DNA of 64,000 bases from assembly GCF_051014685.1 (NCBI RefSeq), contig NW_027478520.1:248001-312000 (forward strand). The letters are read 5' to 3'. Origin of the DNA: Ptiloglossa arizonensis (lineage: Eukaryota; Arthropoda; Insecta; Hymenoptera; Colletidae). Under the pieces are notes generated by a model. The model made no database searches. It was not told where the DNA came from and saw nothing but the letters and a program-made list of their open reading frames with translations. Positions 45,880-59,269 of this stretch are shown in pieces (position 1 is the first letter of the stretch; every line of letters begins with the position of its first letter). The translations under genes and the position numbers were made by a program.

Positions 45880-46640
45880 CGTTTCTTTGTTCGTTTCTCC
45901 GTTTCTGTCTTCGTTTCTCCGTTTCTTTGTTCGTTTCTCCGTTTCTTTCTCCGTTTCTCGGTCTATTTCTTCGTTTCTCCATTTATTTCCCCGATTCTCC
46001 GTTTCTTTCTTAGTTTCTCAGTTTCTTTCTTCGTTTCTCCGTTTCTTTGTTCGTTTCTCCGTTTATTTCTTCGTTTCTCCATTTAGTCCTCCGTTACTCC
46101 GTTTATTTCTTCGTTTCTCCATTTATTTCTCCGATTCTCCGTTTCTTTCTTCGTTTCTCCGTTTCTTTGTTCGTTTCTCCGTTTCTTTCTTCGTTTCTGC
46201 GTTTCTTTGTTCGTTTCTCCGTTTCTTTCTTCGTTTCTCCGTTTATTTCTTCGTTTCTCCATTTATTTCTCCGTTTCTCCGTTTCATTCTTCGTTTCTCC
46301 GTTTCTTTGTTCGTTTCTCCGTTTCTTTCTTCGTTTCTCCGTTTATTTCTTCGTTCTCCGTTTCTTTGTTCGTTTCTCCGTTTATTTCTTCGTTTCTCCA
46401 TTTATTCCTCCGATTCTCCGTTTATTTCTTCGTTTCTCCATTTATTTCTCCGATTCTCCGTTTCTTTCTTCGTTTCTCCGTTTCTTTGTTCGTTTCTCCG
46501 TTTCTGTCTTCGTTTCTCCGTTTCTTTGTTCGTTTCTCCGTTTCTTTCTCCGTTTCTCGGTCTATTTCTTCGTTTCTCCATTTATTTCCCCGATTCTCCG
46601 TTTCTTTCTTAGTTTCTCAGTTTCTTTCTTCGTTTCTCCG
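45880..46640 (-). repeat. 599-bp tandem duplication
   Basis: 'tttctgtcttcg' through 'gtttctttcttagtttctc' occurs at 45902 and 46501. The offset is 600 minus 1; the missing base is the 'cgttctccg' deletion at 46353. Confidence 0.8.
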
Positions 46641-47829
46641 TTTCTTACTTCGTTTCTCCGTTTCTTTCTTCGTTTCTCCGTTTCTTTCTTCGTATCTCCG
46701 TTTCTGTCTTCGTTTCTCCGTTTCTTTCTTCGTTTCTCCGTTTCTTTTGTCGTTTCTTCGTTTCTCCGTTTATATCTTCGTTCCTCCGTTTATATCTTCG
46801 TTTCTCCATTTATTTCTCCGTTTCTTTCTTCGTTTCTTCGTTTCTTTCTTCGTTACACCGTTTCTTTCTTCGTTTCTCCGTTTCTTTCTTCGTTTCCCCG
46901 TTTCTTTCTTCGTTTCTCCGTTTATTTCTTCGTTTCTCCATTTATTTCTCCGTTTCTCCGTTTCATTCTTCGTTTCTCCGTTTCTTTGTTCGTTTCTCCG
47001 TTTCTTTCTTCGTTTCTCCGTTTCTTTCTTCGTTCTCCGTTTCTTTGTTCGTTTCTCCGTTATTTCTTCGTTTCTCCATTTATTCCTCCGTTTCTCCGTT
47101 TATTTCTTCGTTTCTCCATTTATTTCTCCGATTCTCCGTTTCTTTCTTCGTTTCTCCGTTTCTTTGTTCGTTTCTCCGTTTCTTTCTTCGTTTTTGCGTT
47201 TCTTTGTTCGTTTCTCCGTTTCTTTCTCCGTTTCTCGGTCTATTTCTTCGTTTCTCCATTTATTTCCCCGATTCTCCGTTTCTTTGTTCGTTTCTCCGTT
47301 TCTTTCTCCGTTTCTCGGTCTATTTCTTCGTTTCTCCATTTATTTCTCCGACTCTCCGTTTCTTTCTTCGTTTCTTCGTTTCTTTCTTCGTTACTCCGTT
47401 TCTTTCTTCGTTTCTCCGTTTCTTTTTTCGTTTCTCCGTTTCTATCTTCGTTTCTCCGTTTCTTTCTTCGTTTCTCCGTTTCCTTGTTCGTTTCTCCGTT
47501 TCTTTCTTCGTTTCTCCGTTTCCTTGTTCGTTTCTCCGTTTATTTCTTCGTTTCTCCATTTATTTCTCCGTTCCTTTCTTCGTTTCTCCGTTTCTTTGTT
47601 CGTTTCTCCGTTTCTTTGTTCGTATCTCCGTTTCTTTCTTCGTTTCTCCGTTTCTTTGTTCGTTTCTCCGTTTCTTTCTTTGTTTCTCCGTTTATTTCTT
47701 CATTTCTCCGTTTATTTCTTCGTTTCTCCGTATCTTTCTTCGTTTCTCCGTTTGTTTCTTCGTTTCTCCGTTTCTTTCCAAATTTCTCCGTTTCTTTCAT
47801 CGTTTCTCCGTTTCTTTGTTCGTTTCTCC

Positions 47830-49382
47830 GTTTCTTTGTTCGTTTCTCCGTTTATTTCTTCGTTTCTGCATTTATTTCTCCGATTCTCCGTTTCTTTCTT
47901 CGTTTCTCCGTTTCTTTGTTCGTTTCTCCGTTTTTTTCTTCGTTTCTCCGTTTCTTTGTTCGCTTCTCCGTTTCTTTCTCCGATTCTCGGTTTATTTCTT
48001 CGTTTCTCCATTTATTTCTCCGACTCTCCGTTTCTTTCTTCGTTTCTTCGTTTCTTTCTTCGTTACTCCGTTTCTTTCCTCGTTTCTCCGTTTCTTTGTT
48101 CGTTTCTCCGTTTCTATCTTCGTTTCTCCGTTTCTTTCTTCGTTTCTCCGTTTCCTTCTTCGTTTCTCCGTTTCCTTGTTCGTTTCTCCGTTTATTTCTT
48201 CGTTTCTCCATTTATTTCTCCGTTCCTTTCTTCGTTTCTCCGTTTCTTTGTTCGTTTCTCCGTTTCTTTCTTTGTTTCTCCGTTTATTTCTTCATTTCTC
48301 CGTTTATTTCTTCGTTTCTCCGTTTCTTTTTTCGTTTCTCCGTTTCTTTCTTCGTTTCTCCGTTTCTTTCTTCATTTCTCCGTTTCTTTCTTCGTTTCTC
48401 CGCTTCTTTGTTCGTTTCTCCGTTTCTTTGTTCGTTTCTCCGTTTATTTCTTCGTTTCTCCATTTATTTCTCCGATTCTCCGTTTCTTTCTTCGTTTCTC
48501 CGTTTCTCTGTTCGTTTCTCCGTTTCTTTCTTCGTTTCTCCGTTTCTTTGTTCGCTTCTCCGTTTCTTTCTCCGATTCTCGGATTATTTCTTCATTTCTC
48601 CGTTTATTTCTTCGTTACTCCGTTTCTTTCTTCGTTTCTCCGTTTCTTTCTTCGTTTCTCCGTTTCTTTCTTCATTTCTCCGTTTCTTTGTTCGTTTCTC
48701 CGTTTCTTTGTTCGTTTCTCCGTTTATTTCTTCGTTTCTCCATTTATTTCTCCGATTCTCCGTTTCTTTCTTCGTTTCTCCGTTTCTTTGTTCGTTTCTC
48801 CGTTTTTTTCTTCGTTTCTCCGTTTCTTTGTTCGCTTCTCCGTTTCTTTCTCCGATTCTCGGTTTATTTCTTCGTTTCTCCATTTATTTCTCCGACTCTC
48901 CGTTTCTTTCTTCGTTTCTTCGTTTCTTTCTTCGTTACTCCGTTTCTTTCCTCGTTTCTCCGTTTCTTTGTTCGTTTCTCCGTTTCTATCTTCGTTTCTC
49001 CGTTTCTTTCTTCGTTTCTCCGTTTCCTTCTTCGTTTCTCCGTTTCCTTGTTCGTTTCTCCGTTTATTTCTTCGTTTCTCCATTTATTTCTCCGTTCCTT
49101 TCTTCGTTTCTCCGTTTCTTTGTTCGTTTCTCCGTTTCTTTCTTTGTTTCTCCGTTTATTTCTTCATTTCTCCGTTTATTTCTTCGTTTCTCCGTTTCTT
49201 TTTTCGTTTCTCCGTTTCTTTCTTCGTTTCTCCGTTTCTTTCTTCATTTCTCCGTTTCTTTCTTCGTTTCTCCGCTTCTTTGTTCGTTTCTCCGTTTCTT
49301 TGTTCGTTTCTCCGTTTATTTCTTCGTTTCTCCATTTATTTCTCCGATTCTCCGTTTCTTTCTTCGTTTCTCCGTTTCTTTG
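47830..49382 (-). repeat. 872-bp tandem duplication
   Basis: 47830-48510 is repeated at 48702-49382, including 'ttgttcgcttctcc', 'ctccgactctccg', 'tttcctcg' and 'tttctatcttcg'. The copies look almost identical. 872 is divisible by 4, so the tetranucleotide register is kept. Confidence 0.85.
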
Positions 49383-51069
49383 TTCGTTTCTCCGTTTCTT
49401 TCCTTGTTTCACCGTTTATTTCTTCATTTCTCCGTTTATTTCTTCGTTTCTCCGTTTCTTTCTTCATATCTCCGTTTCTTTCTTCGTTTCTTCGTTTCTT
49501 TCTTCGTTACTCCGTTTCTTTCTTCGTTTCTCCGTTTCTTTCCAAATTTCTCCGTTTCTTTCTTCGTTTCTCCGTTTCTTTGTTCGTTTCTCCGTTTATT
49601 TCTTCGTTTCTCCATTTATTTCTCCGATTCTCCGTTTCTTTCTTCGTTTCTCCGTTTCTTTGTTCGTTTCTCCGTTTCTTTCCTTGTTTCTCGGTTTATC
49701 TCTTCAATTCTCCGTTTATTTCTTCGTTTCTCCGTTTCTTTCTTCGTTTCTCCGTTTCTTTCTTCGTTTCTCCGTTTCTTTCTTCATTTCTCCGTTTCTT
49801 TCTTCGTTTCTCCGTTCCTTCCTTCGTTTCTCCGTTTCTTTGTTCGTTTCTCCGTTTCTTTCTTTGTTTCTCCGTTTATTTCTTCATTTCTCCGTTTCTT
49901 TCTTCGTTTCTCCGTTCCTTTCTTCGTTTCTCCGTTTCTTTGTTCGTTTCTCCGTTTCTTTCTTCGTTTCTCCGTTTCTTTCTTCGTTTCTCCGTTTCTT
50001 TCTTTGTTTCTCCGTTTATTTCTTCATTTCTCCGTTTATTTCTTCGTTTCTCCGTTTCTTTTTTCGTTTCTCCGTTTCTTTGTTCGTTTCTCCGTTTCTT
50101 TCCTTGTTTCTCCGTTTATTTCTTCATTTCTCCGTTTATTTCTTCGTTTCTCCGTTTCTTTCTTCATTTCTCCGTTTCTTTCTTCGTTTCTTCGTTTCTT
50201 TCTTCGTTACTCCGTTTCTTTCTTCGTTTCTCCGTTTCTTTCCAAATTTCTCCGTTTCTTTCTTCGTTTCTCCGTTTCTTTGTTCGTTTCTCCGTTTATT
50301 TCTTCGTTTCTCCATTTATTTCTCCGATTCTCCGTTTCTTTCTTCGTTTCTCCGTTTCTTTGTTCGTTTCTCCGTTTCTTTCCTTGTTTCTCCGTTTATT
50401 TCTTCAATTCTCCGTTTATTTCTTCGTTTCTCCGTTTCTTTCTTCGTTTCTCCGTTTCTTTCTCCGTTTCTCCGTTTCTTTCTTCATTTCTCCGTTTCTT
50501 TCTTCGTTTCTCCGTTCCTTTCTTCGTTTCTCCGTTTCTTTGTTCGTTTCTCCGTTTCTTTCTTCGTTTCTCCGTTTCTTTCTTCGATTCTCCGTTTCTT
50601 TCATCGTTTCTTCGTTTCTCCGTTTCTTTCTTCGTTTCTCCGTTTATATCTTCGTTTCGCCATTTATTTCTCCGTTTCTTTCTTCGATTCTCCGTTTCAT
50701 CCTTCGTCTCACCGTTTATTTCTTCGTTTCTCCATTTATTTCTACGTTCCTCCGTTTCTTTCTTCGTTTCTGCGTTTCTTTCTTCGTTTCTCCGTTTCTT
50801 TCTCCGTTTCCCGGTTTATTTCTTCGTTTCTCCATTTTTTTCTCCGATTCTCCGTTTCTTTGTTCGTTTCTCCGTTTCTTTCTTCGTTTCTCCGTTTCCT
50901 TGTTCGTTTCTCCGTTTATTTCTTCGTTTCTCCATATATTTCTCCGTTTCTCCGTTTCTTTCTTCGTTTCTCCGTTTCTTTCTTCGTTTCTCCGTTTCTT
51001 TCTTCGTTTCTCCGTTTATTTCTTCGTTTCTTTCTTCGTTTCTCCGTTTCTTTCTTCGTTTCTCCGTTT

Positions 51070-54000
51070 CTTTCTTCGTTTCTCCGTTTCTTTGTCCGTT
51101 TCTCCGTTTCTTTCTTCGTTTCCCCGTTTCTTTCTCCGTTTCTTAGTTTATTTCTTCGTTTCTCCATTTATTTCTCCGTTCCTTTCTTCGTTTCTCCGTT
51201 TCTTTCTTCGTTTCTCCGTTTCTTTCTTCGTTTCTCCGTTTCTTTCTTCGATTCTCCGTTTCTTTCATCGTTTCTTCGTTTCTCCGTTTCTTTCTTCGTT
51301 TCTCCGTTTATATCTTCGTTTCGCCATTTATTTCTCCGTTTCTTTCTTCGATTCTCCGTTTCATTCTTCGTCTCACCGTTTATTTCTTCGTTTCTCCATT
51401 TATTTCTACATTCCTCCGTTTCTTTCTTCGTTTCTGCGTTTCTTTCTTCGTTTCTCCGTTTCTTTCTCCGTTTCCCGGTTTATTTCTTCGTTTCTCCATT
51501 TTTTTCTCCGATTCTCCGTTTCTTTGGTCGTTTCTCCGTTTCTTTCTTCGTTTCTCCGTTTCTTTCTTCGTTTCTCCGTTTCCTTGTTCGTTTCTCCGTT
51601 TATTTCTTCGTTTCTCCATATATTTCTCCGTTTCTTTCTTCGTTTCTCTGTTTCTTTGTTCGTTTCTCCGTTTCTTTCTTCATTTCTCCGTTTCTTTCTT
51701 CGTTTCTCCGTTTCTTTCTTCGTTTCTCCGTTTCTTTCTTCGTTTCTCCGTTTCTTTCTTCGTTTCTCCGTTTATTTCTTCGTTTCTTTGTTTCTTTCTT
51801 CGTTTCTCCGTTTCTTTCTTCGTTTCTCCGTTTCTTTCTTCGTTTCTCCGTTTCTTTGTCCGTTTCTCCGTTTCTTTCTTCGTTTCCCCGTTTCTTTCTC
51901 CGTTTCTTAGTTTATTTCTTCGTTTCTCCATTTATTTCTCCGTTTCTTTCTTCGTTTCTCCGTTTCTTTGTTCGTTTCGCCGTTTCTTTGTTCGTTTCTC
52001 CGTTTCTTTGTTCGTTTCACCGTTTCTTTCTCCGTTTCTCGGTCTATTTCTTCGTTTCTCCATTTATTTCTCCGATTCTCCGTTTCTTTCTTCGTTTCTC
52101 AGTCTCTTTCTTCGTTTCTCCGTTTCTTTCTTCGTTTCTCCGTTTCTTTCTTCGTTTCTCCGTTTCTTTCTAAGTTTCTCCGTTTCTTTCTTCGTTTCTC
52201 CGTTTCTTTCTTCGTTTCTCCGTTTAGATCTTCGTTTCTCCATTTATTTCTCCGTTTCTTCCTTCGTTTCTCCGTTTCATTCTTCATTTCTCCGGTTCTC
52301 TCTTCGTTTCTCCGTTTCTTTGTTCGTTTCTCCGTTTCTTTCTTTGTTTCTCCATTTATTTCTCCGATTCTCCGTTTCTTTCTTCGTTTCTGCGTTTCTT
52401 TGTTCGTTTCTCCGTTTCTTTGTTCGTTTCTCCGTTTCTTTGTTCGTTTCTCCGTTTCTTTCTTCGTTTCTGCGTTTCTTTGTTCGTTTCTCCGTTTCTT
52501 TGTTCGTTTCTCCGTTTCTTTGTTCGTTTCTCCGTTTCTTTCTTCGTTTCTTCGTTTCTCCGTTTGTTTCTTCGTTTCTCCGTTTGTTTCTTCGTTTCTG
52601 CATTTATTTCTCCGTTTCTCCGTTTCTTTCTTCGTTTCTCCGTTTCTTTGTTCGTTTCTCCGTTTCTTTCTTCATTTCTCCGATTCTTTCTTCGTTTCTT
52701 CGTTTCTCAGTTTCTTTCTTCGTTTCTCCGTTTATATCTTCGTTTCGCCATTTATTTCTCCGTTTCTTTCTTTGATTCTCCGTTTCATTCTTCGTTTCAC
52801 CGTTTATTTCTTCGTTTCTCCATTTATTTCTACGTTCCTCCGTTTCTTTCTTCGTTTCTGCGTTTCTTTCTTCGTTTCTCCGTTTCTTTCTCCGTTTCCC
52901 GGTTTATTTCTTCGTTTCTCCATTTTTTTCTCCGATTCTCCGTTTCTTTGTTCGTTTCTCCGTTTCTTTCTTCGTTTCTCCGTTTCTTTCTTTGTTTCTC
53001 CGTTTATTTCTTCATTTCTCCGTTTATTTCTTCGTTTCTCCGTTTCTTTCTTCGTTTCTCCGTTTCTTTGTTCGTTTCTCCGTTTCTTTCCTTGTTTCTC
53101 CGTTTATTTCTTCATTTCTCCGTTTATTTCTTCGTTTCTCCGTTTCTTTCTTCATTTCTCCGTTTCTTTCTTCGTTTCTTCGTTTCTTTCTTCGTTACTC
53201 CGTTTCTTTCTTCGTTTCTCCGTTTCTTTCCAAATTTCTCCGTTTCTTTCTTCGTTTCTCCACTTCTTTGTTCGTTTCTCCGTTTATTTCTTCGTTTCTC
53301 CATTTATTTCTCCGATTCTCCGTTTCTTTCTTCGTTTCTCCGTTTCTTTGTTCGTTTCTCCGTTTCTTTCCTTGTTTCTCCGTTTATTTCTTCAATTCTC
53401 CGTTTATTTCTTCGTTTCTCCGTTTCTTTCTTCGTTTCTCCGTTTCTTTCTCCGTTTCTCCGTTTCTTTCTTCATTTCTCCGTTTCTTTCTTCGTTTCTC
53501 CGTTCCTTTCTTCGTTTCTCCGTTTCTTTGTTCGTTTCTCCGTTTCTTTCTTCGTTTCTCCGTTTCTTTCTTCGATTCTCCGTTTCTTTCATCGTTTCTT
53601 CGTTTCTCCGTTTCTTTCTTCGTTTCTCCGTTTATATCTTCGTTTCGCCATTTATTTCTCCGTTTCTTTCTTCGATTCTCCGTTTCTTTCTTCGTTTCTC
53701 CGTTTCTTTGTCCGTTTCTCCGTTTCTTTCTTCGTTTCCCCGTTTCTTTCTCCGTTTCTTAGTTTATTTCTTCGTTTCTCCATTTATTTCTCCGTTCCTT
53801 TCTTCGTTTCTCCGTTTCTTTCTTCGTTTCTCCGTTTCTTTCTTCGTTTCTCCGTTTCTTTCTTCGATTCTCCGTTTCTTTCATCGTTTCTTCGTTTCTC
53901 CGTTTCTTTCTTCGTTTCTCCGTTTATATCTTCGTTTCGCCATTTATTTCTCCGTTTCTTTCTTCGATTCTCCGTTTCATTCTTCGTCTCACCGTTTATT

Positions 54001-55306
54001 TCTTCGTTTCTCCATTTATTTCTACGTTCCTCCGTTTCTTTCTTCGTTTCTGCGTTTCTTTCTTCGTTTCTCCGTTTCTTTCTCCGTTTCCCGGTTTATT
54101 TCTTCGTTTCTCCATTTTTTTCTCCGATTCTCCGTTTCTTTGGTCGTTTCTCCGTTTCTTTCTTCGTTTCTCCGTTTCTTTCTTCGTTTCTCCGTTTCCT
54201 TGTTCGTTTCTCCGTTTATTTCTTCGTTTCTCCATATATTTCTCCGTTTCTTTCTTCGTTTCTCTGTTTCTTTGTTCGTTTCTCCGTTTCTTTCTTCATA
54301 TCTCCGTTTCTTTCTTCGTTTCTCCGTTTCTTTCTTCGTTTCTCCGTTTCTTTCTTCGTTTCTCCGTTTCTTTCTTCGTTTCTCCGTTTATTTCTTCGTT
54401 TCTTTGTTTCTTTCTTCGTTTCTCCGTTTCTTTCTTCGTTTCTCCGTTTCTTTCTTCGTTTCTCCGTTTCTTTGTCCGTTTCTCCGTTTCTTTCTTCGTT
54501 TCCCCGTTTCTTTCTCCGTTTCTTAGTTTATTTCTTCGTTTCTCCATTTATTTCTCCGTTTCTTTCTTCGTTTCTCCGTTTCTTTGTTCGTTTCGCCGTT
54601 TCTTTGTTCGTTTCTCCGTTTCTTTGTTCGTTTCACCGTTTCTTTCTCCGTTTCTCGGTCTATTTCTTCGTTTCTCCATTTATTTCTCCGATTCTCCGTT
54701 TCTTTCTTCGTTTCTCAGTTTCTTTCTTCGTTTCTCCGTTTCTTTCTTCGTTTCTCCGTTTCTTTCTTCGTTTCTCCGTTTCTTTCTAAGTTTCTCCGTT
54801 TCTTTCTTCGTTTCTCCGTTTCTTTCTTCGTTTCTCCGTTTATATCTTCGTTTCTCCATTTATTTCTCCGTTTCTTCCTTCGTTTCTCCGTTTCATTCTT
54901 CATTTCTCCGTTTCTCTCTTCGTTTCTCCGTTTCTTTGTTCGTTTCTCCGTTTCTTTCTTTGTTTCTCCATTTATTTCTCCGATTCTCCGTTTCTTTCTT
55001 CGTTTCTGCGTTTCTTTGTTCGTTTCTCCGTTTCTTTGTTCGTTTCTCCGTTTCTTTGTTCGTTTCTCCGTTTCTTTCTTCGTTTCTGCGTTTCTTTGTT
55101 CGTTTCTCCGTTTCTTTGTTCGTTTCTCCGTTTCTTTGTTCGTTTCTCCGTTTCTTTCTTCGTTTCTTCGTTTCTCCGTTTGTTTCTTCGTTTCTCCGTT
55201 TGTTTCTTCGTTTCTGCATTTATTTCTCCGTTTCACCGTTTCTTTCTTCGTTTCTCCGTTTCTTTGTTCGTTTCTCCGTTTCTTTCTTCATTTCTCCGAT
55301 TCTTTC
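51070..55306 (-). repeat. 2616-bp higher-order repeat
   Basis: 51070-52690 recurs at 53686-55306 (offset 2616), marked by 'ctttctccgtttcttag' (51142/53758), 'cgtctcaccg', 'tttctttggtcg', 'ctttctaag' and 'gtttgtttcttcg'. The stretch just before the second copy, about 53000-53660, instead matches about 50000-50680 (offset 2988). At least two exchange events are thus superimposed. Confidence 0.85.
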
Positions 55307-58300
55307 TTCGTTTCTCCGTTTCTTTCTCCGTTCCTCCGTTTCTTTCACTGTTTCTCGGTTTGTTTCTCCGTTTCTCCATTTATTTCTCCGATTCTCCGTT
55401 TCTTTGTTCGTTTCTCCGTTTCTTTGTTCGTTTCTCCGTTTCTTTCTCCGTTTCTCGGTTTATTTCTTCGTTTCTCCATTTATTCCTCCGTTTCTCGGTT
55501 TATTTCTTCGTTTCTCCATTTATTTCTCCGATTCTCCGTTTCATTCTTCATTTCTTCGTTTCTTTCTTCGTTTCTCCGTTTATTTTCTCGTTTCTCCGTT
55601 TCATTCTTCGTTTCTCAATTTATTTCTCCGTTTCTCCGTTTCTTTCTTCGTTTCTTCCTTTCTTTGTTCGTTTCTCAGTTTCTTTGTTCGTTTCTCCGTT
55701 TCTTTCTTCGTTTCTCCGTTTCTTTCTTCGTTTCTCCGTTTCTTTCTTCGTTTCTCCGTTTATATCTTCGTTTCTCCATTTATTTCTCCGTTTCTTTCTT
55801 CGTTTCTCCGTTTCATTCTTCATTTCTCCGTTTCTTTCTTCGTTTCTCCGTTTCTTTGTTCGTTTCTCCGTTTCTTTCTTTGTTTCTCCGTTTCTTTCTT
55901 CATTTCTCCGTTTATTTCTTCGTTTCTCCGTTTTATTCTTCGTTTCTCCATTTATTTCTCCGTTTCTCCGTTTCTTTCTTCGTTTCTTCCTTTCTTTGTT
56001 CGTTTCTCCGTTTCTTTGTTCGTTTCTCCGTTTCTTTCTTCGATTCTCCGTTTCTTTGTTCGTTTCTCCGTTTATTTCTTCGTTTCTCTATTTCTTTCTC
56101 CGTTTCTCCGTTTATTTCTTCGTTTCTGCATTTATTTCTCCGATTCTCCGTTTCTTTCGTCGTTTCTGCGTTTCTTTGTTTGTTTCTCCGTTTCTTTGTT
56201 CGTTTCTCCGTTTCTTTGTTCGTTTCTCCGTTTCTTTCTTCGTTTCTTCGTTGCTCTGTTTCTTTCTTCGTTTCTCCGTTTGTTTCCTCGTTTCTGCATT
56301 TATTTCTCCGTTTCTCCGTTGCGTTCTTCGTTTCTCAGTTTCTTTCTTCGTTTCTCCGTTTCTTTCATCGTTTCTTCGTTTCTCCGTTTATATTTTCGTT
56401 TCTCCATTTATTTCTCCGTGTCTTCGTTCGTTTCTCCGTTTCTCGATTTATTTTTTCGTTTCTCCACTTATTTCTCCGATTCCCCGTTTCTTTCTTCGTT
56501 TCTCAGTTTCTTTCTTCGTTTCTCCGGTTCTTTCTTCGTTTCTTCGTTGCTCCGTTTCTTTCTTCGTTTCTCCGTTTGTTTCCTCGTTTCTGCATTTATT
56601 TCTCCGTTTCTCCGTTTGTTTCTTCGTTTCTCCCTTTCTTTGTTCGTTTCTCCGCTTCTTTCTTCGTTTCTCCGTTTCTTTCATCGTTTCTTCGTTTCTC
56701 CGTTTATATTTTCGTTTCTCCATTTATTTCTCCGTGTCTTCGTTCGTTTCTCCGTTTCTCGATTTATTTTTTCGTTTCTCCACTTATTTCTCCGATTCTC
56801 CGTTTCTTTCTTCGTTTCTCAGATTCTTTCTTCGTTTCTCCGGTTCTTTCATCGTTTCTTCGTTTCTCAGTTTCTTTCTTTGTTTCTCCGTTTCGTTCTT
56901 CGTTTCTCAGTTTCTTTCTTGGTTTCTCCGTTTCTTTCATCATTTCTTCGTTTCTCAGTTTCTTTCTTCGTTTCTCGGTTTCGTTCTTCGTTTCTCAGTT
57001 TCTTTCTTCGTTTCTCCGTTTCTTTCATCGTTTCTTCGTTTCTCCGTTTCTTTCTTCGTTTCTCCGTTTATATCTTCGTTTCTCCATTTATTTCTCCGTT
57101 TCTTTGTTCGTTTCTCCGTTTCTTTCTCCGCTTCTCGATTTATTTCTTCGTTTCTCCATTTATTTCTCCGATTCTCCGATTCTTTCTTCGTTTCTCCGAT
57201 TCTTTCTTCGTTTCTCCGTTTCTTCCTTCGTTTCTCCGTTTCTTTCTTCGTTTCTCCGTCTCTTTCTTCGTTACTCCGTTCCTTTCATCGTTTCTCCGTT
57301 TCTTTGTTCGTTTCTCCGTTTCTTTGTTCGTTTCTCCGTTTCTTTGTTCGTTTCTCCGTTTCTTTCTCCGTTTGTCGGTTTATTTCTCCGTTTCTCCATT
57401 TATTTCTACGTTTCTTGGTTTATTTCTTCGTTTCTCCATTTATTTCTCCGATTCTCCGTTTCTTTCTTCGTTTCTCAGTTTCTTTCTTCGTTTCTCCGTT
57501 TCTTTCATCGTTTCTTCGTTTCTCCGTTTCTTTCTTCGTTTCTCCGTTTATATCTTCGTTTCTCCATTTATTTCTCCGTTTCTTTGTTCATTTCTCCGTT
57601 TCTTTCTTCGTTTCTCCGTTGCTCCGTTTCTTTCTTCGTTTCTCCGTTTGTTTCCTCGTTTCTGCATTTATTTCTCCGTTTCTCCGTTTGTTTCTTCGTT
57701 TCTCCCTTTCTTTGTTCGTTTCTCCGCTTCTTTCTTCGTTTCTCCGTTTCTTTCATCGTTTCTTCGTTTCTCCGTTTATATTTTCGTTTCTCCATTTATT
57801 TCTCCGTGTCTTCGTTCGTTTCTCCGTTTCTCGATTTATTTTTTCGTTTCTCCACTTATTTCTCCGATTCTCCGTTTCTTTCTTCGTTTCTCAGTTTCTT
57901 TCTTCGTTTCTCCGGTTCTTTCATCGTTTCTTCGTTTCTCAGTTTCTTTCTTCGTTTCTCCGTTTCGTTCTTCGTTTCTCAGTTTCTTTCTTGGTTTCTC
58001 CGTTTCTTTCATCGTTTCTTCGTTTCTCAGTTTCTTTCTTCGTTTCTCCGTTTCGATCTTCGTTTCTCAGTTTCTTTCTTCGTTTCTCCGTTTCTTTCAT
58101 CGTTTCTTCGTTTCTCCGTTTCTTTCTTCGTTTCTCCGTTTATATCTTCGTTTCTCCATCTATTTCTCCGTTTCTTTCTTCGTTTCTCCGTTTCATTCTT
58201 CATTTCTCCGTTTCTTTCTTCGTTTCTCCGTTTCTTTGTTCGTTTCTCCGTTTCTTTCTTTGTTTCTCCGTTTCTTTCTTCATTTCTCCGTTTATTTCTT

Positions 58301-59269
58301 CGTTTCTCCGTTTCATTCTTCGTTTCTCCATTTATTTCTCCGTTTCTCCGTTTCTTTCTTCGTTTCTTCCTTTCTTTGTTCGTTTCTCCGTTTCTTTGTT
58401 CGTTTCTCCGTTTCTTTCTTCGATTCTCCGTTTCTTTGTTCGTTTCTCCGTTTATTTCTTCGTTTCTCCATTTATTTCTCCGATTCTCCGTTTCTTTCGT
58501 CGTTTCTGCGTTTCTTTGTTCGTTTCTCCGTTTCTTTGTTCGTTTCTCCGTTTCTTTGTTCGTTTCTCCGTTTCTTTCTTCGTTTCTTCGTTGCTCTGTT
58601 TCTTTCTTCGTTTCTCCGTTTGTTTCCTCGTTTCTGCATTTATTTCTCCGTTTCTCCGTTTGTTTCTTCGTTTCTCCCTTTGTTTGTTCATTTCTCCGTT
58701 TCTTTCTTCGTTTCTCCGTTTCTTTCTTCGTTTCTCCGTTTCTTTCTCCGTTTCTCCGTTTCTTTCTCCGTTTCTCGGTTTGTTTCTTCGTTTCTCCATT
58801 TATTTCTCCGATTCTCCGTTTCTTTCTCCGTTTCTCGGTTTATTTCTTCGTTTCTCCAGTTATTTCTCCGATTCCCGCTTCTTTTTTCGTTTCTTCGTTT
58901 CTTTCTTCGTTACTCCGTTCCTTTCATCTTTTCTCCGTTTCTTTGTTCGTTTCTCCGTTTCTTTCTTCGTTTCTCCGTTTCTTTCTTCGTTACTCCGTTC
59001 CTTTCATCGTTTCTCCGTTTCTTTGTTCGTTTCTCCGTTTCTTTGTTCGTTTCTCCGTTTCTTTGTTCGTTTCTCCGTTTCTTTCTTCGTTTCTCCGGTT
59101 CTTTCATCGTTTCTTCGTTTCTCAGTTTCTTTCTTCGTTTCTCCGTTTCGTTCTTCGTTTCTCAGTTTCTTTCTTCGTTTCTCCGTTTCCTTCATCGTTT
59201 CTTCGTTTCTCCGTTTCTTTCTTCGTTTCTCCGTTTATATCTTCGTTTCTCCATTTATTTCTCCGTTTC
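55307..59269 (-). repeat. Mosaic section of the array
   Basis: Rich in 'ctttcatcgtttcttcg', 'cgtttcgttcttcg' and 'tctcgatttattttttcg' words. A module with 'gtttcctcgtttctgcattt' recurs at about 56580, 57655, 58625 and 59341. No non-satellite sequence was seen. Confidence 0.75.

Larger units (their letters stand above)
30178..47035 (-). repeat. Array section marked by a shared one-base deletion
   Basis: 'ttcgttctccg' (one T lost from the usual cgtttctccg) recurs near 30180, 31660, 32010, 32130, 32469, 34846, 37366, 39586, 40900, 43018, 44392, 46353 and 47033, with a ctgcg variant at 33880. It sits in similar surroundings each time (often before ctttgttcg or ctttattcg and then tttatttcttcg). 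It is therefore inherited by duplication and labels members of one higher-order family. Confidence 0.8.
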
